Assembly (NCBI RefSeq): GCF_003711515.1
Contig: NW_021167089.1
Span: 706,907 to 770,906, forward strand
DNA from: Sodiomyces alkalinus F11
Lineage: Eukaryota > Ascomycota > Sordariomycetes > Glomerellales > Plectosphaerellaceae
DNA length: 64,000 nucleotides
Direction: 5' to 3'
Part shown: positions 1 to 11,509 of the stretch, piece by piece
Position numbering within the stretch: position 1 is the stretch's first letter
Layout: each line of letters starts with the position of its first letter
Program-made: the position numbers and the translations under genes
Notes under the pieces: generated by a model
Told to the model about the DNA's origin: nothing
The model's database searches: none
Seen by the model: only the letters and a program-made list of their open reading frames with translations

Positions 1-33
1 ATACTCCATGTTCGTCCCCCATTTGTAAACTGC

Positions 34-834
34 TCAAGAATCGCTTACGTCCATGCCATCCACAACAAGAAAATCAGCCTCCTCAAAGTCATCGATTGCC
101 ATGTTCTCCTGTTCCACGGCTGGGACAGAGGTGGTAACCCCAGGAGTAACGGCGGTTTTCCGCCGCGCAACCCCCTTAGGAACAGCCATAACCCTCGCAT
201 TGCCCGGTCCGACGGGCGCCAGGCTGCGGGGGCTGACATTGCCGTCCAGCCAGGCGTCGCATTCGCGCCATGTCCGTGCGGAGGTATCGCCGTCCGTGTC
301 CTCCCCTGCCTCGTGAAATATGCGCTTCCGGGACGAAGACCCGGCATAGCTGGCGTTGCTTTCCACGCTCTCCTGCGAGCTGGTCAGGCCGGGGATGTCA
401 TCCAGCTCGGGCAGGTGTCTTGCGTTGTCGCGTTCTTCGTGGCGGTCATAGGAAGGTTGCGTGGCGAGGCCGCCGACTTTGTGTATTCCGCAGAACGGAA
501 GGAGTTCCCTCTGCGACGACGCCGCCAGAGTGGCGGACCTGCTGGTGGTGGGTGGTTCTGCAGATGAGGAGACGGGGACGTGTGTGTTGTCAACGTCGGA
601 CCAGAGCTTGAAGCTGCTGTATGTTCCCGTCTTGTAACCCTCCGGAACACTCTTGCGGACGCGCATGCCGACGTTGAGGAGGTTGGTTTGAACGTTGGCC
701 GGGAGGATGGGCTGGGAGGAGGCGGCGACAGGGGTGGTGGTGGGTGTGCGTGGGGAGAAGAAGGAGGTGATTTGGCGCTGGGAGGTCTCGCTTGCTGCGC
801 CGGCGAACTGGCGCTTGATTCTTGGGGCGGACAT
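34..834 (-). CDS. Spd1/Dif1-like ribonucleotide reductase regulator with PIP-box
   Basis: A 266-residue intronless frame. Residues near 55-70 read GMRVRKSVPEGYKTG, the Hug-type motif shared by the Spd1/Dif1 family of small proteins that hold or inhibit the ribonucleotide reductase small subunit and so limit dNTP supply outside S phase. Residues 19-26 (QRQITSFF) form a textbook PCNA-interacting box (Q-x-x-I-x-x-F-F), with Thr at box position 5 and Arg29 just behind it. This resembles the degron through which CRL4-Cdt2 destroys S. pombe Spd1. The acidic C-terminal stretch DDFEEADFL resembles the Rnr-binding tails of related proteins. The rest is low-complexity and probably disordered. A possible splice donor (GTAAGC) lies at 43-48 on the minus strand, so the last four residues may be replaced by an exon beyond the window edge. 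Family assignment rests on short motifs, so it is good but not certain. Upstream lies a retrotransposon. Confidence 0.7.
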   Translation of the reverse strand: MSAPRIKRQFAGAASETSQRQITSFFSPRTPTTTPVAASSQPILPANVQTNLLNVGMRVRKSVPEGYKTGTYSSFKLWSDVDNTHVPVSSSAEPPTTSRSATLAASSQRELLPFCGIHKVGGLATQPSYDRHEERDNARHLPELDDIPGLTSSQESVESNASYAGSSSRKRIFHEAGEDTDGDTSARTWRECDAWLDGNVSPRSLAPVGPGNARVMAVPKGVARRKTAVTPGVTTSVPAVEQENMAIDDFEEADFLVVDGMDVSDS

Positions 835-981
835 TTTGGGTCGTGTAATGTGCGCTTAATTCGACGATACGCAGGTCTGAAAAGGTCAACTGCAATGACG
901 TCCAGAATCTAGGGGGGTCGAGGAGACCAGACGGACTTCGTCTTGACGTTATTCGTTTTTACAGGTCGGTTCGGTAGAAGG

Positions 982-1129
982 TGTGACACAAAACGGATAT
1001 ATTGAGTGTGTGCAAAGGGAGCTATCTAGAGCCTCTGTATAGGTTATGGGAGGTCTGACTACCTAGACGGCGTAACCTGATTGGTTGGCCGAGCGGAGTC
1101 ACGAGCGGAGTCACGTAACACCCGTAATA
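982..1129 (-). repeat. Left LTR (3' LTR of the minus-strand Copia element)
   Basis: Direct copy of 7002-7149 at about 90 percent identity by eye. Differences are largely C/T or G/A, for example the final CA of the right copy is TA here. The left boundary follows the GAAGG target duplication. Confidence 0.92.
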
Positions 1130-3091
1130 CTCCCCCGTAGGCAGAGCTCTAAATATCCAAAACAGCTTAAACGGCTTAAACGGCCGAAAAGCTTGAAAAA
1201 CGCGTAAAACGCACAAAGCTCGAAAATAACGTTAAAATCCTTTTATAAGTATTATTAGTTAGGCACTTTAAAGACTATAAACTAACTTATACTCTTTTTC
1301 TCTTTTTTATAGTAACTTCTATATAAGAATAAATACCGATACCTCCCGATTCTTTTTAATTAACTGTACTACTAATTATTCCTCCGAGTCTATACTATAT
1401 CGAAATAATAACCGAACCACTAAAATAATAATCTCCTCGCGTTATTAATCCCCTCGTGTTAATAATCCCCTCGTATTATTAATCTAATTCGACAGGGTGC
1501 ATAGTGGTATAATAATAAGATAAGGTCTAAAGCCCTCGCGATCTTATATATCTATATCTACCTTTTAAGTTAGTAATCGCGCATTATACCGCCTTTTTAG
1601 AGCAGCCTATTATTCTCGTGATAGTAATAGATTAGGTCCGCGATCTAATTAAGTTAGTTTTAGAGGTTAAAGATAGGGCTATATAGCTATGGTTAATTAG
1701 GGAAAAGTCGAATCTACCTCTATCTCTAAGGGCCTTGCTATTAAGGCTATCGTTATAGTCGTGGTTATTATTAGGTAATAGAATACTAATCAATTAGTTA
1801 CCTATATAGATATCTAACGTCTCTAGGTCTTCAGAGATCGTCTTTTATAAACCTTCTTCGTTACTAACGGTATCGGACAAGCGCTTACGGCCACGCCTTA
1901 GTGATTTATCGGTCTTTTAGCTCCTTATTAGGGATAGACTAAGCCACCCTATCTCTGCTATATTTAGTCTCCTAGCTAAGCGAGTCCTTAACCGTTATAA
2001 TAGTAGTGTATAAGTATATGAGGCCTTTTCTATCGGCTATAGTGGCGGAGCTAAACTATACTATAGAAACTATTATTAATATAGGAAGGAGATACCTAAG
2101 TAGTCTCCTCTAACCGCCCTTACAGGGGTTCGTTATACCGATAAGTATCATCTATACCTAGTTATCTAACGAAGTCGCGATACTTCTATCGTTAAAGGGC
2201 TTTTATAAGACCGTCTACAGCTATCTCCCTAGTACTAACGTGTTAGAGGTTAAATTAGTCTCTCTCGGTCTACTAGATAATCTATTTATATCTAGTATCT
2301 ATATAGCGCGTTCTTATAGAATTAAGGGTATTTAATACCTAGCTTAAAACTCTAGTGCTATTAGTTATTAGTAGGAGAGGTCTCTTAATAGGTAATAAGA
2401 CTATAGTAGTGACGAGATTAGCGATCTATTAAAGGTTAAGAGTAGCGGGTACGAGATTCACGAACTTAGCCTCTATAATACTTAGTGTAACAAAGGGTTA
2501 CTTCTTAGATTTCTATATAACCGGTCCTCCTACGAGGAATATAATATACCCGCCTATAGACATTCTTCCTACTATATCTGCGTGGGCGGTATCTACAGCT
2601 ATATATAGACTCCGAGATAGGCTATTTCCGACGTTATTACCTCCGTATATAATACTATACCCTATTATACCCTTAATATAGTGCTATAGGTGCTTTAACG
2701 CTACTTAGTATACTGCTATTAGACTAGAATTTGCCTCGTATAGCTTAGATACTATAACTATAATATCGGGACATATGCCGTAGGCAAGGTAGTTTAAGCT
2801 GCCCGTTTACTAAAGATACTCCTATCTAGTCTACTTATCGCAGGCCTCGGGATCTGCTAGAATACTAGATTTAAAGCTATTAGGTAGTGGCGTTAGGACT
2901 ACGTTATAGTCTTCTATTTTGAATCTTTCTAAGATCTTATTAGTGTATTATTATTAGTTAATTATAATTCTTTTCGCTACCCTATTTCGTGTGATTCTAA
3001 ATCCGAGGAATTACTTTATATTGCCTAGATCCTTAAGAGTATATACCTCCGCGAGTGCTTCTTAAACTCCCGCGACAGCTTACTTATATAG

Positions 3092-3400
3092 GGCTGCTAT
3101 ATAGATATCGTCGACGTAGATTAAGATAATAATCTTAGTATCCTTATTAATTAGGATATATCTATTATTATCCAGTAGTTCGAAACCGAGGTTCTTTATA
3201 TACTTAGCGATATACCGAAACTACTATAATAGGGCTTCATTTATACCGTATAGAGCTTTCTATAATAGGTAGACCTTAGCTAGATAGTCGGTACTAAGCC
3301 CTTTTAGCTATTCCACGTAAACTTAGACTTTAGTAGGAGCCTCTATAGCTAAAAACGCTATATCGAAATCAAAGCTCTTATAGTCGAGATCTTCTATAGT
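3092..3400 (-). pseudogene. Copia reverse transcriptase remnant
   Basis: Read on the minus strand, 3092-3133 gives IIILIYVDDIYIAA, the YVDD catalytic box of Copia reverse transcriptases. Upstream (about 3340-3390) the frame reads FDFDIAFLAI, matching the conserved D-x-x-T-A-F-L-N region with substitutions. Between them lies KALYGINEA, matching the usual K-A-x-Y-G-L-x-Q-A. The frame is interrupted by stops and altered residues of the kind RIP produces. The rest of the domain and the RNase H part are presumed to lie towards 1500-3090 but are too degraded for me to delimit. Confidence 0.85.
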
Positions 3401-4404
3401 AACCACTACGAGGAAGGTTCTAAGTAAGGCTATTTAAACAACTACGGTATATAGGTCTTATATAGCCTGATTACTATTTTGCTAGTTACTATAAACCACC
3501 TAATAAGCCTTATATCTAATAAGATTCCTGTTTTCGTTATACTTATCGTTAAATACCCACTTTTCTAGGAGAATTCTAATATCTTAAGGTCTATTAACGA
3601 GGGTCTATATCTTTCGGTTATTCAGAGCTTAAAGTTCCTGCTATATAGCAGGCTTATACGTTAATATAAAGTCTAGGTATTTAACGGCTTCTTTATAAGT
3701 CTTAGGAGGAAGTTATTACTAGTTCTTTATTATTATTAATTAGTTAACCTCCTCTATAGATAGTATACTAAAATAAGCGATCCTCTCTTAATTAAGAGAA
3801 TCTTGTAATATTACCTATATAACTTCATTAACTACTAGCTCTAGGGTTATAGCGTTAGCTTATAACTCCCCCATAGAGGGACTATTCTATAATACTTCCT
3901 ACTACTTTTAGTTATTCTGTATAGCCTGTTAAGGCTATTGGATTATTTTAACGATATCGATAACTACCTTATCTAGGTATATATCTGTGTTAACTAGTAT
4001 AGCTTCGTAGTCTAGTATAGTATAAGATAAATCTTTTTAACTATTCTCTTCGAATTTAATATCTCTAACACGAAGCACGCGATCTAATTCCGGCACTTAA
4101 ATACTATAGATATAGCTATAGATAGAGTCGTATTCTATAAGCTTACCTTTCTAGGCTCTTAGTGCCACCTTATTAGCTTTAGGAGACTTAAGGTGTCCTT
4201 TCTTATAAACGTAGGCTATATAGCCGTAGGTTCATAGATATTAGATATAAGGTTTCTATTAGTCTTTTAGGTAGTTAAGAGCTTTTATAAGCTTTTTGTA
4301 AGGGCTTAGTCCTGGCAGGACTCCCCCGTTAGAGGGTAGGAGATTTAGTATCTCCGCCGAGGTCTTAAGGGTAAACGTCTAGATCTATTTGGGTAGTTTA
4401 CTAT

Positions 4405-4560
4405 TAATAATAAGGGTACGTGTTATTTCCATAATAACTCCGCTAGCTCTTTCTCCCTTACTATTTTATACCAGAGTATAGACTACTATAAAGAGGATCA
4501 TAATACTATGTTTCTTAAGCTTGTTATATAGCTTATCGTTATTAAATTCCCCCCCCGTTA
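4405..4560 (-). pseudogene. Copia integrase core remnant
   Basis: On the minus strand a frame beginning near 4560 reads GGEFNNDKLYNKLKKHSI, then ends in KGERA about 40 residues on. This matches the D-N-G-G-E-F ... G-x-x-E-R core that carries the second and third catalytic acids of retroviral-type integrases. One or more stops interrupt it. Lying upstream of the reverse transcriptase in transcript order, it supports Copia over Gypsy. Confidence 0.75.
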
Positions 4561-7001
4561 TCACTAAGAAAAGCTCTAATCTAGAGCCTAGTCTATTATT
4601 TCTATATAGCCTTAAAGGCCTTAATCTCGGTTACCACCGTCTTACCCTTCTTATCTCGTAGCCACCTTAAGTAGTAGTAGCCGGTATATTATTCTATCTA
4701 ATAGATAACGTATCTATATCCTCCGTAGATAATAGGCTTAATTTTAATAAGGTCTATATTAAATTCTTTAGGTATTATTAGGATAGTAGGTTTAATCCTT
4801 AACGGTTATTCTTTTAACTTAGTAAGGTAGTAAGTCTCGTAATAGAATGCCTCTACTTAGGCGGTATCGAATTAGATACCTGTAGCTTTATAAGCCTTAA
4901 TAATCTTATATTTACCGATACAGCTAAGTCTCTTATACTATATTATAAAATCGGCTTTTAGGTGCTTTATACTAATAGCTACGTAAACAAGGGTATTAGC
5001 TATATCACACCCACCTTCTACTTCTTTATTTACCTAGACTATTACGACGTCTCTCTTCTAGTTAATCTTTATAAGTTATCGACTCGATAGCTTATAGAAG
5101 AGAGTCTGTTATTTATTATTATAACTGATCCCTTAGTTACACAGATATCCCGATAATAAAAGGTTTACTAGGGTATATGGATAGTACTATACCTTATTAA
5201 TAGTCTATTTATGGATATTGCCTTCCGAGTCCTTAGTTCTAAAGAAGATAGATCCTATACCTAAGGGTCGTGAACTATTACTATCTACTACCTTTATAAG
5301 AGATAGGTTATCCTTCGGGGTATAGTCCTTAAACCACTTAAGGTCATTAAAGGTACTAACTTAGTATCCCGAATCCTAGACGACTTTATTAGTGAATATA
5401 ATGGATATAACTACACCTGCTAGAAGAGCTTTATATAGAGATTATTAGTTAAAGGCAGAGCCTCCAGACTTAACTTTAACGCCACCGGTATCTTCAGTAT
5501 CCTCTTTAAGGGTTTTATTATTATCTAGTCTCTTAAATATAGGTATCTTACCCGTTTTCTTCTATTTATCGTGCTTCGCCTAAAAGATATAACGAGTCTC
5601 TAGTAGAGCGTTATTAGGAAAGGCGATAAAGTACTTACTCGTCTAGTATTAACCTTTATAGATTTTATATAATAGGAGATTACCTCTTTAACCTTTTTTC
5701 TTCTTATTATTAGATTAGTTATTACCGGACTAGTTACTAGTAGATTAGTTAGTTATCTTCGGAGGCTATAACTTTATTATAGTATTAATAGATAATACCT
5801 TAAAGTCCTTAGCTCTGGCCTTTAACTAAAGGTCGTCGATAAGGTTCCTCTAGCTAACGTTCTTCTTACTAAGGTAACATTCTATAAGGGCTAGGTATTT
5901 ACCTTCGATAGCTATAACAACTATATACACGTCTTTCTTATCGTTAGCAGAGCTGATCTAGGTATCTAACTATTTTCTAATAGCGTATATTCTCTATAGA
6001 TACTAAGAGGTTAATTTAAAGTCCTCCACCTTTATAGAATTCAATTCCTTAATACGGGATTTTATAGCCTCTTCTAAGACTCAAGGGACTATTTCCTTAA
6101 CTACTTAGAGTAGTTAGTATAGGTCTATATTATCCTTATTCCACTTAGAGCCTTCTAGATAAAGCTTAATTGGCTTAATTACGGTTAGTAGGGCACTATA
6201 GACTATTACACGTTATTAGTTCGAGGCTATATCGCGGAAATAACCCTAGGGATAATTAAATACGGTTAGTAGTTTATAGCTTACTAGCTAGGCCTTTACC
6301 TTATATTCCTAATCCTTATAATCTAAATTATCTTTAAGGGTAGGGAACTTAATCTACGTAGGCTATATCTTAAAGCTATTTATTAAACTATTAACGAAAT
6401 TCTATAGGGTAACTATCTATTATTATTATTATTAAGGGTAATTCTCTTCTAGTATAAGAGGAGGATTAGTAAACATTATACAACGCGCTACCATATTTCT
6501 CTCGGGAGCTATATCCTTCTCGGAGGTGTTAAAGAGAGGCCCTAACAACTACCTAAGAGATTATCTAACATTATCGGGGATCTATTAGCTTTTAAGAGTA
6601 TATATTAGATATTCTAGTTAATCTAAGCTATTCATTATATCTTCTTCCGTTATAATTTCCTTCTATTTTCCTTTTAATTACTAAGAAGTCCATTATCGAG
6701 CTATCTCGGCTTTAATTTTATCTTAGAGATTAGATTTATTATCGTAGATATCCTCCTCGTATACTATCTCGAGGGGTTCTTAAGGAGGTGCCTTTAAGGG
6801 GCCTGGTTAAGATTCCTTCGCTATAAGGCTTACTGCCGTCAAAGGGATTAACTTAACTTATTGATTAGTGGCTAAGGCCGAAATAAACGGATTTTTTTTT
6901 TGATATCCGGCGATTAAGAGGACTATGCGAATTAATATAATTAATCCTCGCGATTAATAATTAATAAAAATTAACCCTGCGGATAATAAGGGCTTATAAC
7001 C

Positions 7002-7149
7002 TGTGACATAAAACGGATATATTAAGTGTGTGTAAAGGGAGCTATCTAAAGCCTTTGCATAGGTTATGGGAGGTCTGACTACCTAGACGGCGTAACCTGA
7101 ATAGTTAGCCGAGCGGAGTCACGAGCGGAGTCACGTGACACCCGTAACA
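7002..7149 (-). repeat. Right LTR (5' LTR of the minus-strand Copia element)
   Basis: Counterpart of 982-1129; ends CGTAACA and is followed by the GAAGG duplication at 7150-7154. As the 5' LTR it would have carried the element's promoter, directing transcription leftwards toward the Spd1/Dif1-like gene, whose start codon lies at 834. Confidence 0.92.
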
Positions 7150-7154
7150 GAAGG

Positions 7155-8858
7155 GAGTGAAGCAGTGGAGGTTTGAGGATAGGGTACTTTGTGGAGACGC
7201 TGCCGCAATGATCATTAATATGACAGTGCTTTGACAGGGAAAGCGAAAGAAAAGCCCGGAAGTCTGGGGTTATGGGGAGTGGGAAGTGGAAAGAAAGTAA
7301 GATGAGAGTTTGATTCGAATGGTTTGGGGAGGTGGGGGGACGTAACCAGTAATAAATGTGGCCCGGGGGTGGCTCGGTTCAAGAGGCTGTGGGAGGCTTA
7401 GTGCTAAGTACCTGAAGTTTGAGGGTTTCCCCGCGTGTTTGGGCGCGTCTATCTCGTGCCATTTCCGCGTTTCTTTTCCCTTTTTCAATTCACAATAAGA
7501 ACAGGAAAGCCCCACACTCCCTGTGACAACGCCTTTGTCCCGATTGGCGGCCCCAGACATTCCACATCGCCTGGAAAGTCTCGTGACACAAACGACAAGG
7601 TCCTGGTTGTCAGTGGCTACCAACACAATCGTGTTCAAATCATTTATTAGGACTGGCATGTCTCACAAAACAGCTTATTTGACTTGATAAGCGAATGCAA
7701 TCTCTAGGGTCGCCAAAAACATGGAGATGAATTCGGTACTGTGCTTTCCTGGGTTATAGGGATGAAACAATCTGCCTCACCATTCCGTAGATCTCGGGGT
7801 TGCATGTGGCTGCATGATCGGACAAAGAGCTACACGACGTCAAAATGTATGTATTCGGTGTCTCATGGCATTGGAGCATTCGCTATGCCTGTCCCCGAAG
7901 CCACTATGTAAAACATACCCAGAAGCGTTCAATCATCTCAAAAGAGCCAAACCTTGCTGTCGTACCAGGCTGGTATGGCAGATCAAACATATGCAATCCA
8001 CTAGGCCGCAGCTACCGAGCCTTCAGCAACATGGCATGGGATCCCGACATTCAACTGCATCCATACAAACGTAGGACGAAAACAGCTCAAGATAAGCAAG
8101 CCGTGAGACGTCCATCTAACACGCCTATACAGAAAAGAAACCGGAGCAGTTACTGGGATGCACTGCGGAAATCAAGAACCCAGCAAATGGTTGACAATGT
8201 AGACATCACCATCACAGTCACGATCACGATGGGCCTCCGGAACTTGCTGATGACACGTTTGTGGAAACATTGAATTTCGCAAGAGCACAGTGTTATCCTC
8301 TCCGCCACTGCACTTGGGTATGTAGCGATCCTCAATCAGTGCTTCCACGTCCTCACGCCCAGGTTGATCACAGACCAGCCGAACGCTCGTGAAATGCCCA
8401 TCTTCTGCTGTCCACCCAGCCATGCATGCAGAGACGCTTTCCTCCTCCTCCATGGACCGATCGCAAAAAGGCATGGGAAAACAGGAAATGACTCGACGAG
8501 ACATAGATGGTAAAACGGGAGGGAAACGTGTGCGGCGGCGAGGGAGTAGAGGAGGAAAAAAAAAAGAAGAAGATATGTCGGTCGAGAGTGTCATGCAAGA
8601 TATCCGGAGACCCCAAACGCCCCTGTTTTGGTCAAGGAATTTTGGATTGCCCCATCTTTTCCATCCGCAAAAGAGGCCGTTTGATTATGTCCGGGGAACA
8701 GCGAGCCCTAGCGGCCCGTGTCGAGGTGCTGTCTATTCGCCAGAGTCGCAAGTGCTTTTTGTTTTCGGTATTTTGCAGATCCGAGATGAGAGCCACCATC
8801 GTCAACCGTAACCGTCATAATAACCCAGGAAAAAGAAAAGGCCCGTCATGCGAGACGT
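7155..8858. other. Gene-free stretch between the Copia element and rps27
   Basis: About 1.7 kb of ordinary base composition. Its left part must be the former upstream region of the Spd1/Dif1-like gene before the retrotransposon landed. At 7428-7447 two CGCG cores lie 8-9 bp apart (minus strand GACGCG and ACGCGG), resembling Mlu I cell-cycle boxes. Two short minus-strand frames (7270-7659 and 8172-8594) are open, but I cannot tie them to a family. The right part will include the 3' UTR of rps27. Confidence 0.5.
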
Positions 8859-9497
8859 TTACTTTCTCCGGAACGAGCAGCCCTCAGTGAGCCTGGCCTT
8901 GCCACCGGTGGGCTGGCACAGGACGGTGGTGCAGCCCTGGCAGATGACGACGGTCTGGGCGTGCGAGAAGACTGTGGTGATGGTGAAGCAGCCGGGGCAC
9001 TTGACGTCCATGAAGAAGGAGCGGGGGGCCGGGACAAGGGTCTATGGCGGGGAGAAAAGAACATTGTTAGTTGCGGGGGGGTTCTTGAAAACATACCCAC
9101 GGTACATGCTGGGCACATTTGGATGAACAACCAAATCGTGGCGATAAAAGTATCATACCTTGAGCTTGTGCTTCTTGGCCTCAGCGGCCGGGGAGGGGTT
9201 GAGAAGGTCAACGGCGAGAACCTGCGGGCAATCCATCAGCATTACAGTCCTTCCATCAAGAAACAAATAGTTAAAAATCCATCCATCCCATCCACCCTGT
9301 AGCTCTTTTCCGCCCAACAGTATCCATCCACCGCCTCTTTCTTTTCTTTTTTTTGTTTTTTTGCCAGAGCTTCCCTCTCGTCCGCGATAGGTAGATCGAT
9401 CGATCGGTCGGGTTCCGTGTCCAAATAATCCTTTCCAAGCGTGGGCGGCAAACGAGCTCTTTCTGATAATTCCAAATTAAACAGCAGAGCTTACCAT
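8859..9497 (-). CDS. rps27: 40S ribosomal protein eS27
   Basis: Joined exons on the minus strand: 9495-9497 (ATG alone, followed by GTAAG), 9159-9221 and 8859-9041. They give exactly 82 residues, the normal length of eS27. The protein reads [12 protein letters not shown] at the start and [14 protein letters not shown] at the end. It carries the family's C4 zinc finger, CPGC then CQGC fourteen residues later. It is a small-subunit component near the mRNA exit and helps rRNA processing. An intron immediately after the start codon is common in ribosomal protein genes. All three junctions have GT-AG ends and restore the frame. The gene is divergent from the phosducin-like gene at 10077. Confidence 0.97.
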
Positions 9498-10076
9498 CTT
9501 GACAGTTGTTCGTGAAGATCAAAGGGTGAAGATTGCGAACGGTCGAGTGACGGTGGTCTTGACGAAATCTGAGAGCTTTGCGTGCAGATTTGGTGGCACT
9601 CGCTGAGGGTGAGGTGGAAAAATCTTGGGGGGTTCTCGAGGGCGTCACACACTTGAGGCAAAGTTTCGCCCTAACCGAATCGGTCAAATCTCTAGGGCTT
9701 GTCCGCCCGATCTCACGTGACTCAGCCACCTCGTGTTCGCTGGGGCCCATTGTTGGCGCGTGTCCACTACGGATAGAAACGTTGCTTAGCTAACACGGTC
9801 AAACTGTTTGACGCTCGGTGTGCTCATGTGGGGTAGCTCCATCATAGACGGGGGGAGGGTTCTGTTGAGGGGCAGCAATCGGGTCTTGATGGATGTGGGA
9901 TGCCTAGTATTGTCGTGTAGGTACTACGACTTTGTTGAATTTCTGGTCGCCCTGTTGGTCGATTCCATTTTTACGAAGTCCTACCCCTTTTTCAGGCTCG
10001 ACTTTGCTATTTGGACTGTCTCTGAAGGCTCCCTGACACACTCCCCATTGTCTACACCATTGTCCAACCTTCCACC
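9498..10076. promoter_or_regulatory. Shared divergent upstream region of rps27 and plp2
   Basis: About 580 bp separate the two start codons, so this DNA must hold both promoters and 5' UTRs. A pyrimidine-rich run directly precedes the plp2 start. I see no motif I could name with confidence. Confidence 0.5.
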
Positions 10077-10921
10077 ATGGCGAATCCTCTTGATCAGAGA
10101 ATAGCAGTACCGATAGACGACCCCAATGCGGACACAGAATGGTATGGCTCGGTTCTTTTTTTGGAGAATCAATGTTCTTGTGATAGCTTCTCACGCGGTT
10201 CTGCAGGAACGATATCTTGCGCAAACATGGAGTCATCCCAGAAAAGCCCCCGAGTCCCACGCCGATGATCGAAGAAGCAATCCTAGAAGGCCGACGACTA
10301 GCGCATGAGAACAGGTTAGAGGGCAAGGACCTAGACGAATTGGACGAGCTGGAGGACGAAGAGGACGGCGACTTCCTAGAAAAATACAGACAGAAGAGGA
10401 TGCAAGAGCTCTCGGCCCTGAAGACGAAGGCAGTCCACGGCAGCGTTTACCCCATCTCGAAACCGGAATACTCGCGGGAAGTCACCGAAGCGTCTAAGAA
10501 CGGACCCGTCTTCGTCAACCTCACTTCGTCCCTCGGCACGAACGTCGAGTCACGCGTGCTATCCGAGCTATGGAAAAAGGCCGCGATGGAGTACGGGGAT
10601 GTCAAATTCTGCGAAATGCGCGCAGAAAAGGCCATCGAGAACTATCCCGAGCGGAATTGCCCGACTATTTTGGTCTACAAGGATGGCGACATTGTTAAGC
10701 AGATCGTGACCCTGGCGACCGTGGGAGGTGTCCGGATGAAGATGCACAACATTGACAATCTTCTTGTCGAGGCCGGCGCGGTCCGGGACACGGATATGAG
10801 GGTGCTGAAGAGGAGGAGACAGGCAGAAGATAACGAGGAAGAGACGGCGCCCGGCAGGGGAATAAGGGGAGGCACTGCGTCGAGGTCCAGGGATGATGAC
10901 GACGACGATGACTGGGATTAA
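10077..10921 (+). CDS. plp2: Phosducin-like protein, PhLP2/PLP2 type
   Basis: Two exons, 10077-10141 and 10207-10921 (donor GTATGG, acceptor TGCAG), encode 259 residues. The N-terminal half is a charged helix region (TEWNDILRKHGVIPEKP, typical of the PhLP2 group), followed by an acidic stretch. The C-terminal half is a thioredoxin-like fold without the catalytic CxxC (core NGPVFVNLTSS ... NYPERNCPTILVYKDGD). The protein ends in an acidic Asp-rich tail. PhLP2 proteins work with the cytosolic chaperonin CCT in folding actin and tubulin, and yeast PLP2 is essential. The start fits because the ATG begins the conserved N-terminal residues and sits in ACCATGG context. Its role in G-protein signalling, if any, cannot be told from sequence. 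Confidence 0.93.
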
Positions 10922-11509
10922 GAGTTTCGGCTCTTTATGCCGGTACTGACGAAAGCGCGTGGGCGATTAATACTCGGCTCGTTGAGCATCGTGGCACAAA
11001 TGTTTCGACTTGGTTCGCCTTCCTGCGCACTTGGTAGACAACCTGTATCAGACGGCCCGAGTATCAACTCCTCCGACAACGTGGAATGCTTGGCAGAAAA
11101 CGAGACGATTTGAATCGCCCAGGATGGTCAGTCACGTACCGGGGATTCGGTTCCTTCCGAATGACGAGGGACGGAGCAGCAAATGGTCTTCTTTGTTTGT
11201 CACCATCCACATGCCAAACAACCTAGAAGTCATTAATTTAGGGGTCCCTTAATTAGTTACACGTAACACGGAGGCTTCAGTTGTGGGGCTAGTGGGGCTA
11301 TGCAATTGAGATGCGCTTATATCATCAGAGGCGCGGTTCGTATCCGTATCGCAATCGCGTCTCATCACGAACATCCCCAGTTGCACACCATTCTTCGCAC
11401 TTTCAAGCCGCACTCCAGTAGATTCCTGTCCGACAGTAAGACGAATTCCTCTCTTATATCTTTTTATCTCTTTTGTGTTTATGTTTTCTTTTTCGTTTTG
11501 CTTTGAAAC
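10922..11509. other. Intergenic region between plp2 and the LRR gene
   Basis: About 590 bp holding the plp2 3' UTR and the promoter of the LRR gene. A pyrimidine-rich tract (about 11450-11505) sits directly before the LRR start codon. No further gene seen. Confidence 0.5.

Larger units (their letters stand above)
982..7149 (-). mobile_element. Complete Ty1/Copia LTR retrotransposon, inactivated by RIP
   Basis: A 6168-bp element with 148-bp LTRs at both ends, each starting TGTGACA and ending in TAACA (left copy TAATA). It is flanked by a perfect 5-bp target duplication, GAAGG at 977-981 and 7150-7154. On the minus strand the order is integrase (about 4405-4560), then reverse transcriptase (about 3090-3400), which is the Copia order. 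A purine run GGGGGAG (1130-1136, minus) directly abuts the LTR at 982-1129, as expected for the polypurine tract, so 7002-7149 is the 5' LTR. GGTTATAAGCCC just inside it is a plausible degraded primer-binding site. No ORF of useful size survives. The interior is AT-rich, poor in CA and TG, and stops are mostly TAG/TAA, the signature of RIP. It cannot move by itself. Confidence 0.93.

Noticed and set aside
982..7149. Gypsy-type element
   Set aside because: Integrase lies upstream of reverse transcriptase in transcript order and the YVDDI box is of the Copia kind.
7270..7659. 129-codon minus-strand frame
   Set aside because: No motif and frame ends in low-complexity; chance openness cannot be excluded.
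8172..8594. 140-codon minus-strand frame
   Set aside because: The middle part (MEEEESVSACMAGW onward) looks mildly protein-like, but the start is low-complexity and no family fits.
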